The position numbers and the translations under genes are program-made. The notes under the pieces were generated by a model. The model searched no databases and was not told where the DNA came from. It saw nothing but the letters and a program-made list of their open reading frames with translations. Shown in pieces: positions 15,800 through 23,262 of a stretch of 64,000 nucleotides of DNA. The first letter of the stretch is position 1, and every line of letters starts with the position of its first letter. Origin of the DNA: Bacteroidales bacterium KHT7 (lineage in GTDB: Bacteria; Bacteroidota; Bacteroidia; Bacteroidales; Bacteroidaceae); NCBI GenBank assembly GCA_900102385.1, contig FNBQ01000005.1, positions 1 through 64,000 on the forward strand, written 5' to 3'.

Positions 15800-17001
15800 G
15801 ATTAGTTTGGAAGTTATTAAGACAGCATATCAGCGTGCCTCAGTTTGTGGGCTTCTTGTTCGCCAATCTGTTTGGAATGGTAATTGTGCTCGTCGGATTT
15901 CAGTTTTATTCCGATGTTGTGCCGTTGTTTCAACAGGGCGACAGTTTTATGCGCGAGGATTATCTTATTGTAAGTAAGAAAATTAGCACCTTTGGCAGTG
16001 TGATGGGAAAGACCAACACGTTCTCTGCCAGCGATATAGACGAGATTAAGGAACAGCCGTTCACAAGTCAGATTGGCGCGTTCACTCCTTCGGCATTCAA
16101 GGTGAGTGCATCGATGGGGCTCGAAGGGGCAGAAGGCTTCACTACCGAGATGTTCTTCGAGAGCGTGCCAGACCATTTCGTGGATGTCAGTCTCGACGAC
16201 TGGACTTTCAGCGAGGGAGATAAGGAGATTCCTATTATAATCCCTCGCAACTATTTGAATATGTATAATTTCGGCTTCGCTCAGAGCCGTTCGCTACCGA
16301 AGGTTAGCGAGGGACTTATGGGAATGATTCATTTCGATATCTCTATCCGCGGAAACGGAAAGTCGGATATGTATAAAGGTCGGATAATCGGATTCAGCAG
16401 CCGACTTAATACGATTCTTGTGCCAGAGAAGTTCATGAAGTGGGCTAATTCGTACTATTCAGCCGATGCTGGTGTTGACAACGAGCCTTCGCGTATGATT
16501 CTCGAAGTCAAGAATCCCGCGGACGAGAACATCGCTAAATTCTTTCAGAGCAAGGATTATGAGACCGAGGACAACAAACTCGATGCAGGAAAGACAACGT
16601 GGTTTTTGCGTATGATGGTTGGCATCGTGATGATTATCGGTTTGCTCATCAGCGCACTCAGTTTCTATATTCTGATGCTCAGTATCTATCTTTTGGTTGA
16701 AAAAAACGCAAGCAAGTTAGAAAATCTTCTGCTCATTGGCTACAGTCCTGTCAAGGTTGCGTTGCCGTATCAGGCTCTTACAATACTGTTGAATGTGGCG
16801 GTTCTTGTTGTTGCCGTCATTGTTGTTGCGTTAGTCCGCAGTTATTACATGGATGTGGTAACGATGCTTTATCCGCAGATTGAGACAGGAACGCTTTTCC
16901 CTGCAATCGGTCTTGGACTTTTGCTATTCGTTGTGGTTAGTTTGTTGAATATAGTCGTTGTAAAGGGTAAAGTGATGCAAATTTGGCAGAGAAAAGATTG
17001 A
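15796..17001 (+). CDS. FtsX-like ABC transporter permease
   Basis: 401 aa with one membrane helix near the N-terminus (FVGFLFANLFGMVIVLVGFQ, ~18-37), a ~220-residue periplasmic domain, and three helices in the C-terminal third (MMVGIVMIIGLLISALSFYI; LLNVAVLVVAVIVVALV; FPAIGLGLLLFVVVSLLNIV). This is the four-helix FtsX/MacB/LolCE topology. It is translationally coupled to the ATPase upstream. With the DUF4836 lipoprotein gene it could form an envelope complex, for example for lipoprotein sorting or peptidoglycan control. The substrate is unknown. Confidence 0.85.
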   Translation: MRLVWKLLRQHISVPQFVGFLFANLFGMVIVLVGFQFYSDVVPLFQQGDSFMREDYLIVSKKISTFGSVMGKTNTFSASDIDEIKEQPFTSQIGAFTPSAFKVSASMGLEGAEGFTTEMFFESVPDHFVDVSLDDWTFSEGDKEIPIIIPRNYLNMYNFGFAQSRSLPKVSEGLMGMIHFDISIRGNGKSDMYKGRIIGFSSRLNTILVPEKFMKWANSYYSADAGVDNEPSRMILEVKNPADENIAKFFQSKDYETEDNKLDAGKTTWFLRMMVGIVMIIGLLISALSFYILMLSIYLLVEKNASKLENLLLIGYSPVKVALPYQALTILLNVAVLVVAVIVVALVRSYYMDVVTMLYPQIETGTLFPAIGLGLLLFVVVSLLNIVVVKGKVMQIWQRKD

Positions 17002-17071
17002 AACCTTGTTCAGTTTGAATGTAGTTTTGTTCTAATTGTACAGATGATGTTTTTTTGTCTCGAAATATTTC

Positions 17072-17099
17072 TTTGTAACGAAAAAACACTTTATCTTTG
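17072..17099 (+). promoter_or_regulatory. Promoter of candidate small RNA
   Basis: TTTG (17072-17075) and TATCTTTG (17092-17099) with a 16-bp spacer, slightly short. It lies between convergent protein genes, so it cannot serve the upstream permease gene, and there is no downstream plus-strand gene before the terminator at 17156. Confidence 0.5.
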
Positions 17100-17105
17100 C
17101 ATATA

Positions 17106-17185
17106 CAAAAAAAGAATCTCGAAAAAATTCTATTCATAAATTCTAAATTCGTAAGAAGCGGTGTGTGTGAACATACCGCTTTTTT
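17106..17185 (+). ncRNA. Candidate small RNA, about 80 nt
   Basis: From the predicted start near 17106 the RNA has ~50 nt of AU-rich sequence with no open frame, then an 11-bp hairpin AAGCGGTGTGT / ACATACCGCTT (17156-17181, one G-U pair, GTGA loop) and a T run to 17185. A promoter, a short non-coding body and a strong intrinsic terminator in a gap between two convergent genes is the standard layout of a free-standing small RNA. Targets cannot be guessed. Confidence 0.5.
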
Positions 17186-17210
17186 GATACACATTCTCTG
17201 TTTAAAAATA

Positions 17211-17247
17211 AAGTCCAAAGAATCAGTTTTTACAATTCTTTGGACTT
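17211..17247 (-). terminator. Terminator of the Nudix gene
   Basis: A perfect 13-bp stem (AAGTCCAAAGAAT / ATTCTTTGGACTT) with an 11-base loop, directly downstream of the minus-strand stop codon and followed on that strand by a T-rich stretch. Confidence 0.8.
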
Positions 17248-17254
17248 TCCTATA

Positions 17255-17689
17255 TTATTTCGTTTTGTTGTAGAGCCTTATTGCATCGCTCATTATGTCG
17301 GCATGGTCGAAAGCCAGTTTGGGCAAAGCCGACAGTTCGAACCATTCAGCCTTGGCAGCATCGTCAAGACCTCTGACTTGGGCTGGCTTGTCTATTACGG
17401 CGAGGTAGGCAACCGAGATTGTGCGTCCGCGAGGGTCGCGGTTAACTTTCGAGTATGCACCAATCTGTTTCACCTCTTTTATATGTAGTCCTGTTTCTTC
17501 TTTCAGTTCGCGAATGGCGCATTGCTCAGTTGTCTCGTCCATATCCATAAATCCTCCCGGAAATGCCCAGCAGCCTTTGTATGGCTCTCCGCCACGCTGA
17601 ATCAGCAGTACTTTCGGGCTGTCTTCTTTTGTAATAACCACACAGTCGGCAGTAACCGCAGGTCGTGGATATTCGTATGTATAACTCAT
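17255..17689 (-). CDS. Nudix hydrolase
   Basis: 144 aa. It carries a perfect Nudix box (G-x5-E-x7-REUxEExGU), visible from GGFMDMDETTEQC to RELKEETGL, the metal-binding site that hydrolyses nucleoside diphosphates linked to another group. The upstream stretch VLLIQRGGEPYKGCWAFPGG is typical of ADP-ribose or NUDT-type enzymes from Bacteroidetes. The exact substrate (ADP-ribose, oxidised nucleotides or others) cannot be told from the sequence. Stand-alone gene with a -7 element at 17716-17723 and a perfect terminator. Confidence 0.93.
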   Translation of the reverse strand: MSYTYEYPRPAVTADCVVITKEDSPKVLLIQRGGEPYKGCWAFPGGFMDMDETTEQCAIRELKEETGLHIKEVKQIGAYSKVNRDPRGRTISVAYLAVIDKPAQVRGLDDAAKAEWFELSALPKLAFDHADIMSDAIRLYNKTK

Positions 17690-17715
17690 AATGTTTAAAT
17701 TTAAAATGTGTGTTG

Positions 17716-17723
17716 CAAAAGTA
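17716..17723 (-). promoter_or_regulatory. Promoter -7 element for the Nudix gene
   Basis: Minus strand TACTTTTG, 27 bp before the start codon; fits TAnnTTTG. No convincing -33 element. Confidence 0.45.
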
Positions 17724-17786
17724 TTAAAAATATTGTTCTGATTGTACTTTTTCTTTTTGTTATTGCAGATGTTTTGTGCATTTTGT

Positions 17787-17794
17787 TATTTTTG
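17787..17794 (+). promoter_or_regulatory. Possible -7 element for the leucine-rich repeat gene
   Basis: TATTTTTG fits TAnnTTTG and lies 65 bp before the ATG at 17859. The -33 element is unclear, so this is a weak call. Confidence 0.35.
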
Positions 17795-17858
17795 CTGCGA
17801 GATTGCGCAAATTTAAAAGTGCGATTAAACTTTTGTTTTATCCAAAATCGAAAGTATT

Positions 17859-19091
17859 ATGATTCTAAATAAAAAGGTCTTCGGACTTGCTTTTCTGTGT
17901 GCGATGACGTCTTTCTCTTTCGGGAGTTCAGTATGTCTGAAAAAATCAGCAATAAAGTTTTATTCTATTGCTACAACATCAAATGAAGATTTTTCTTCAG
18001 GTACAAAAGACGAGTGTGGTGCGTTTTACAGTCGCGACGGAAAATGTCTTCTGAAAGTTCCTCAAGACCTTGTAGAATATAAGGTGAAAGAAGGGACGGA
18101 GGTGATTGGCGAAGCAGCTTTTAGCGGATGTAAAATTGAGAAAATAATTTTGCCTCCAAGTCTGAAAAATATACGTCCGTACGCATTTTCCGAAGTTTTT
18201 TCCCTGAAGAACCTCGTCCTTCCCGAAGGCATGGAGAAGATAGACAGTCTTGCTTTCGCCGATTTCTTTTCGTTGGAAAGCATCACTATTCCAAATTCCG
18301 TGAGGACGATAGGCGAGTGTGCTTTCAAAAATTGCGAACGACTTAAATCTATAAGACTTCCGAAGGGAATAAAGCGGATAGAGAGGTGCACGTTTGATTG
18401 CTGTTACGAGTTGAAATATGTATATATTCCGGAAAATCTGGATTTTATAGCCGAAGATTGTTTTGACAATTGTTACAACCTCGAAAGAATAGAAGTCGCA
18501 CCTTCAAATCGGGAATTTTGTAGCGTAGACTGTGTTCTCTATTCAAAGGATAAAAAGACGCTTATTGTGTTCCCGGGAACCAATGGTGGCGAGAAAACTG
18601 CTGTTATTGCTGAAGGAACAGAGGCGATAGGAGCGCATGCTTTCGATACCTTTTATTCGTGTTTCGATTTTGAACCATCGAGAACGGTCTTTATTCCCAA
18701 AAGTCTGAAAGATGTCCGCAATATTGATTTTTCTTTGTTGGTTTCAGTCGAAGTTGATGATGCAAATCCTGTATTTTGTAGTGCCGATGGACTTCTGCTT
18801 TCTAAAGATAGAAAATCTCTGGTTGCATGTCCGGCTGGAAAGGTTGCAGAAGGAAAACTCGTCGTTCCCGATGGCATCGAAACGATAAGAAGCAATGCTT
18901 TTGATGGCTTGCATTTTGATGTTCTTGAACTCCCAAGTAGCATCTCACAAATCGAAGGAAATGTTTTTATAGAGGTTGAAACGCCAGACGGCAATGAACT
19001 AATAAAATCCATTCTCGTTCCAAAGGGTACTATTGCAAAATTTCAGAAGATGATACCAACGAAAATCCATTCGTTGATGAAAGAAAAATGA
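17859..19091 (+). CDS. Secreted BspA-like leucine-rich repeat protein
   Basis: 410 aa. After a signal peptide (hydrophobic FGLAFLCAMTSFSFGSS) come about eight LRR_5 (BspA/TpLRR) units, for example VIGEAAFSGCKIEKIILPPS, SIRPYAFSE-type and TIGECAFKNCERLKSIRLP, with a second block near residues 300-390 (TIRSNAFDGL). In oral Bacteroidetes and Treponema, BspA-type repeats mediate adhesion to host proteins. No C-terminal Por sorting domain or lipobox is visible, so surface attachment is uncertain. It is the last gene before the capsule locus promoter and has no clear hairpin after it. Confidence 0.85.
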   Translation: MILNKKVFGLAFLCAMTSFSFGSSVCLKKSAIKFYSIATTSNEDFSSGTKDECGAFYSRDGKCLLKVPQDLVEYKVKEGTEVIGEAAFSGCKIEKIILPPSLKNIRPYAFSEVFSLKNLVLPEGMEKIDSLAFADFFSLESITIPNSVRTIGECAFKNCERLKSIRLPKGIKRIERCTFDCCYELKYVYIPENLDFIAEDCFDNCYNLERIEVAPSNREFCSVDCVLYSKDKKTLIVFPGTNGGEKTAVIAEGTEAIGAHAFDTFYSCFDFEPSRTVFIPKSLKDVRNIDFSLLVSVEVDDANPVFCSADGLLLSKDRKSLVACPAGKVAEGKLVVPDGIETIRSNAFDGLHFDVLELPSSISQIEGNVFIEVETPDGNELIKSILVPKGTIAKFQKMIPTKIHSLMKEK

Positions 19092-19216
19092 CATTGATTA
19101 GCAGTTTTTGTGTTTTTATTGTCAATATCTGTAAAAAAACTTTAATTATATTTCTTTGATTTTCAGTAAATAACGGAATTGATTTTTTTACAGATGTTTG
19201 ATTTTCTTTTTATTTT

Positions 19217-19248
19217 CTTGGCTAAATACAATATAATTTGTACTTTTG
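19217..19248 (+). promoter_or_regulatory. Promoter of the capsule locus
   Basis: CTTG (19217-19220), 20-bp spacer, TACTTTTG (19241-19248). It is the only good promoter match between the repeat protein gene and the aminotransferase gene. Expected start near 19255. Confidence 0.55.
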
Positions 19249-19305
19249 TGAGCCGTTTGGAAGTCTGTCTTCGCAAAAGAGGATGTTCTTGAGGGTCTGA
19301 AAAAC

Positions 19306-19688
19306 CGAATCTAATATATGAATCATTTACGATTTGTATTGACTCGAAACGAACGTGGACATTACCAAACGTGTGGTTAATTTTAAGTCTTTACATGTCG
19401 CTTCCTTATAAGTACATACGAGACAAAAAGTCTATTGAGCAATTAAATGGAATTCACATTCAAAAATGTGGAGACCCCAGAAATTTGTCTTGAATCTGAT
19501 GTAGCAAATCTCTTTTTTTTGAAATTTCGATAATATAAATATCTGTCGGAGTTGTTCTCTTTCAAAATGTAACATTGCTATGATGTAGCAAGGGGATAGC
19601 AAGATGGTAGCAAGGAGGTAGGTTCGAGGTAGGTAAGGCTATTAATAGTTTTAATTTACCATTATTTTAAGGGAAACGAATCTAATAT
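19306..19688. repeat. Direct repeat pair flanking a 359-bp leader segment
   Basis: CGAATCTAATAT occurs at 19306-19317 and again at 19677-19688. Both copies are followed within a few bases by TCATTTA. The second copy lies just upstream of the first capsule gene. Such a pair can mark an insertion or the ends of a duplicated leader. Confidence 0.5.
19586..19640. repeat. 11-bp tandem repeat, five units
   Basis: Units start exactly 11 bp apart at 19586, 19597, 19608, 19619 and 19630: TAGCAAGGGGA, TAGCAAGATGG, TAGCAAGGAGG, TAGGTTCGAGG, TAGGTAAGGCT. They lie 70 bp before the first capsule gene, within its predicted leader. Confidence 0.8.
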
Positions 19689-19710
19689 TATCATTTATTA
19701 AAGTATTACA

Positions 19711-20970
19711 ATGGAAAACAGAAAGAATAGAATATACCTCTGTCTGGCTCATATGAGCGAGGACGGAGTGGAACAACGTTATGTGAAGGAGGCTTTTGAT
19801 ACCAATTGGGTTGTGCCTCTTGGTCCGAATGTGAATGGATTCGAGAAGGACCTCGAAGAGTTCGTTGGACAGAAAAAACGCGTTGTTGCGCTCTCTGCTG
19901 GAACTGCAGCGGTGCATTTGGCACTGCTTGCTTGTGGCGTTGGCTCTGGTGATGAGGTATGTGTGCAGAGTTTTACATTCTGTGCAAGTTCACACCCTAT
20001 TACATATTTGGGTGCTACACCTGTTTTCATTGATTCTGAACGCGAGACATGGAATATGGATCCCGAGTTGCTGGAAGAGGCTATCAAGGATCGCATAGCC
20101 AAGACTGGCAAGAAACCAAAGGCTATCGTGCCTGTGGCACTCTATGGTATGCCTTACAAGATTGACCGTATTATGGAGATTGCCAACAAGTATGAGATAC
20201 CTGTGGTAGAGGACGCAGCCGAAGGCTTTGGCTCAAAGTTCAATGGTCAGATTTTGGGAACATTCGGTAAGTTCGGTGTGCTGTCGTTCAACGGTAACAA
20301 GATGATTACCACTTCAGGCGGAGGTGCGCTGATTACTGAGAATGAAGATGAGTGGCGTGAAATCATGATGTACGCCACCCAGTATCGCGAAAGTTATCCC
20401 TATTATCAGCACGAGAAGATTGGCTACAACTATCGCATGAGTAATATCTGTGCAGGTATCGGTCGTGGTCAGATGACCGTGGTAAATGACCACATTGCCC
20501 ATCACAAACACGTTCAGGCTCTTTACGAAGAACTCCTGAAAGATGTGAAGGGTGTAACTGTACACAGTCAGCCTGCAACAGGCGGTTATGATTCTAACTA
20601 TTGGCTTTGCACGATAACTCTTGACCCATCAGTAAAGATTAAAGGTCAGGAGAATGCCTACAATACTATTGTGACTGGTGCTGTGGGAGGTGCAGCAGGC
20701 GTGATACATGCAGCTGAGAGTGCCACTACCGATTGCCAGCCCAACGAGAATGTGGAAGCATTGCGCGTGTTCTTAGATCAGGCACAGGTTGAGGCTCGTC
20801 CAGTGTGGAAGCCAATGCACAAACAGCCAGTATATAAAAATACCCCCGCTTATGTCAATGGCGTAAGTGAGGATATCTTCAAGATAGGCATGTGCTTGCC
20901 TGCTGGTCCATACGTTACGGACGATGATGTGAAGTATATTGTTGATTGTATCAAGACTGCGATTGTATAG
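19711..20970 (+). CDS. DegT/DnrJ/EryC1-family sugar aminotransferase
   Basis: 419 aa PLP-dependent aminotransferase that converts a nucleotide-linked keto-sugar to an amino-sugar. Visible: SAGTAAVHLALLACGVGSGD (cofactor phosphate region), VVEDAAEGFGSKF (Asp contacting the PLP ring), and SFNGNKMITTSGGG with the Schiff-base lysine. Late motifs RPVWKPMHKQP and FKIGMCLPAGP are typical of the PglE/PseC-like branch. The likely product is a 4-amino sugar nucleotide for the capsule. The partner 4,6-dehydratase that supplies the keto-sugar is not in the window. A ~58-residue stretch (~310-365) with GAVGGAAGVIHAAES looks like an insertion relative to the minimal family. Confidence 0.9.
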   Translation: MENRKNRIYLCLAHMSEDGVEQRYVKEAFDTNWVVPLGPNVNGFEKDLEEFVGQKKRVVALSAGTAAVHLALLACGVGSGDEVCVQSFTFCASSHPITYLGATPVFIDSERETWNMDPELLEEAIKDRIAKTGKKPKAIVPVALYGMPYKIDRIMEIANKYEIPVVEDAAEGFGSKFNGQILGTFGKFGVLSFNGNKMITTSGGGALITENEDEWREIMMYATQYRESYPYYQHEKIGYNYRMSNICAGIGRGQMTVVNDHIAHHKHVQALYEELLKDVKGVTVHSQPATGGYDSNYWLCTITLDPSVKIKGQENAYNTIVTGAVGGAAGVIHAAESATTDCQPNENVEALRVFLDQAQVEARPVWKPMHKQPVYKNTPAYVNGVSEDIFKIGMCLPAGPYVTDDDVKYIVDCIKTAIV

Positions 20971-21008
20971 CGGCAGAAACTTGTCTCCTGCCAAAAGCAA
21001 AATAGATA

Positions 21009-21332
21009 ATGAATATACTTTTAACAGGTGGTGCAGGCTACATAGGTAGCCACACCATTATAGAACTTGACAAGGCTGGTCACAGCGTGGTTGTTGTAGA
21101 CAACCTTGTTAACAGTAATCCGGAGTCCTTGCGACGCGTCGCAAAGATTATAGGAAAGGAGATTCCTTTCTATGAGGTGATGTGCGCGATAAGGAAGCTC
21201 TCTCAAAGGTGTTCGATGAGAACAACTTTGATGCGGTCTTCACTTCGCAGGTCTGAAGGCTGTAGGCTGTAGGTGAGTCTGTATCAAAGCCATTGGAGTA
21301 CTATCACAACAATATGACCAGCACCTTCAATC
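21009..21332 (+). pseudogene. galE: UDP-glucose 4-epimerase (galE) remnant
   Basis: The first 56 codons encode a clean GalE N-terminus ([23 protein letters not shown]-binding GxxGxxG). A 1-nt loss near 21177 shifts the frame into [20 protein letters not shown]; a second 1-nt loss near 21238 shifts to HFAGLKAVG; then a 7-bp duplication (GCTGTAG twice, about 21259-21272) disturbs it again before ESVSKPLEYYHNNMTSTFN. Homology stops at ~21332; about two thirds of the gene is missing. The reading was rebuilt by eye from three frames. It cannot make a functional enzyme. It indicates that the capsule locus was remodelled by recombination. Confidence 0.88.
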
Positions 21333-21420
21333 CTATTGTCGCTCATCAGAACTGTATGATTGGTGAGAATTCCGCTACTTACTTCTTTAAATGACCGATT
21401 TAGGTTAAATATTAAATGAT

Positions 21421-23253
21421 ATGATACAAATTAGAGACAAAGCACAGTGTTGTGGATGCAACGCCTGCGGAGACATATGCTCTAGAGGCTCTATTACTTT
21501 CAAAACAGACATAGAAGGTTTTTGGTATCCAGTAGTCAATATGGATACATGTATTGACTGCCATCTTTGTGAGAAGGTGTGCCCAATAATTAACATCAAG
21601 GAACTTAAGAAAAATGATTCAGAAACTCCGCTTAAATCTTTTGCTGCAATTCATAAGAATATGCGGATTCGATGGGACAGTACATCAGGTGGAGCTTATT
21701 CTGCGCTTGCAGAAGCTATATTAGAGCAGGGGGGATATATATCTGGAGCTATATATAACGACGGCTTTACAGGTGTGCACAATTATGTTACTAATAAACC
21801 CGAAGAGCTCGAAAAACTTAGAAGCAGTAAATATCTTCAGAGCAATGCAGAGGGGATATTTAAAGAGATAAAGCAACTCTTGACAAAGGGCGAAAAGGTT
21901 CTTGCGTGTGGTACTCCCTGTCAGATGGCTGCTCTTAGACGGTTTTTGCACAGGGATTATGAAGATTTGATTATTGTTGATTTTATCTGCCGTGGAGTTA
22001 ATTCGCCAAAGGTTTATCGTGCCTATCTAGATGCTCTAGAAAAAAAATATGGAAGTAAAGTTGTATATGTTAAGGCTAAAAATAAAGAGTTAGGATGGCG
22101 CAATCTCACTCGAAAAGTAACATTTGCAAACGGTACTTCGTATTATGGGATACTGATGGATGATGATTTTAGAAGGGGGTATCACACAAATGCATTTTGC
22201 AGGCCTTCGTGCTATGATTGTAAATTTAAGGGATTTCCCCGAATATCGGATATTACAATAGCTGACTTCTGGGGTATTGAAAAAGTGAATCCTGCGCTAG
22301 ATAATAATATAGGTACTTCTATGATACTTTTAAATTCAAATAAAGGGGCTGAATATTTTAAAAAAATAGTCGATAGGATTGTATACTCAGAAACAACATT
22401 TGAACAGTTTGTAGAAGGAAATGGAGCATTGTATAAGTCACTTGATAAACCAACAATTGATAGAGTTTCTTTGTTTAATGACTTGGATACATATGGTTTT
22501 GATTACATCACGCGGAAATACTTCCCTTTAGTAGAAAAAATGTCTTTGAAGAGAAAGGTTCGACGCTTATTAAAGCCATATGCACTTCTATTGCTAAGGC
22601 TTGGTTTTAGTCCTTCGATATGGTTAAAATTTTTAAAGATAAACTTTAGAAAACACACGAAATCTTCTATTAAAAAAGAATATTATATAATACCATCAAA
22701 GAGCACTGTATTTGATATCCATCCGAGTGCCATTATTGATATTAAGAAAACATTTATTTATGGAAATGAAACTGTTAGAGGGTTAAGAATACCGACAGCG
22801 CTACGCATGGAGAAACACACAAAACTAATTATACATGATGGGCCAATAACGCGATATGGTATAGAACCTTATAATCTCAGATATGGTGCGTACATTGAGA
22901 TTGTGAATGGAGGTCAGCTGACTCTAGGACAGGGGGCTGCAAATGTGGGTCTTACCATAATGTGTGCTGAAAGGATTACTATAGGTAATAATGTCAGAAT
23001 GGGTAGAAATGTTAGCATTAGGGACTGGAATGGTTCTCATGTTATTATATCAGACACGTATAAAAATGGAGGCCCAGTTACAATAGGTGATCAGGTATGG
23101 TTGTGTACAGGATGTACCATTTTGCCAGGTGTTACTATTGGGGATGGTGCTGTCGTAGCGGCAAATGCTGTTGTAACAAAAGACGTACCACCACATACTT
23201 TAGTAGCAGGAGCACCAGCAAAGACTATAAAAGAAAATATAAAATGGTATTAA
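21421..23253 (+). CDS. FrhB-type iron-sulfur protein fused to a hexapeptide acetyltransferase
   Basis: 610 aa, two modules. Residues ~1-400 match the coenzyme F420 hydrogenase/dehydrogenase beta-subunit family: two 4Fe-4S motifs (Cys at ~9, 12, 15, 19 and CIDCHLCEKVC), then SGGAYSALAEAILEQG, CGTPCQMAALRRFL and DFICRGVNSPKV. Residues ~440-610 form a left-handed beta-helix acyltransferase (ITIGNNVRMGRNVSI, VTIGDQVWLCTGCTILPGVT, DGAVVAANAVVTKDV, VAGAPAKTI). FrhB-like proteins occur in many Bacteroidetes polysaccharide loci with pyruvyltransferases, but their reaction is not established. The acetyltransferase half probably O- or N-acetylates a sugar. I see no stop or frameshift between halves, so this is a true fusion. 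Confidence 0.85.
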   Translation: MIQIRDKAQCCGCNACGDICSRGSITFKTDIEGFWYPVVNMDTCIDCHLCEKVCPIINIKELKKNDSETPLKSFAAIHKNMRIRWDSTSGGAYSALAEAILEQGGYISGAIYNDGFTGVHNYVTNKPEELEKLRSSKYLQSNAEGIFKEIKQLLTKGEKVLACGTPCQMAALRRFLHRDYEDLIIVDFICRGVNSPKVYRAYLDALEKKYGSKVVYVKAKNKELGWRNLTRKVTFANGTSYYGILMDDDFRRGYHTNAFCRPSCYDCKFKGFPRISDITIADFWGIEKVNPALDNNIGTSMILLNSNKGAEYFKKIVDRIVYSETTFEQFVEGNGALYKSLDKPTIDRVSLFNDLDTYGFDYITRKYFPLVEKMSLKRKVRRLLKPYALLLLRLGFSPSIWLKFLKINFRKHTKSSIKKEYYIIPSKSTVFDIHPSAIIDIKKTFIYGNETVRGLRIPTALRMEKHTKLIIHDGPITRYGIEPYNLRYGAYIEIVNGGQLTLGQGAANVGLTIMCAERITIGNNVRMGRNVSIRDWNGSHVIISDTYKNGGPVTIGDQVWLCTGCTILPGVTIGDGAVVAANAVVTKDVPPHTLVAGAPAKTIKENIKWY

Positions 23254-23262
23254 GTCTCAACT

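Larger units (their letters stand above)
19092..19710. other. Long leader and intergenic region before the capsule locus
   Basis: 619 bp without a convincing gene. It contains a promoter at 19217-19248, a 12-bp direct repeat pair (CGAATCTAATAT at 19306-19317 and 19677-19688) and an 11-bp tandem repeat at 19586-19640. Frames in 19318-19380 (21 codons) and 19293-19493 are short and match no family I can confirm. Capsule loci of Bacteroides often begin with upxY and upxZ antitermination genes; neither is visible here. If the promoter is used, the untranslated leader is ~455 nt. Confidence 0.6.

Noticed and set aside
19293-19493. Possible UpxY/NusG-like remnant in the capsule leader
   Set aside because: Short translated pieces such as LPYKYIRDKKS are too weak to assign, and no continuous frame or NusG motif is visible.
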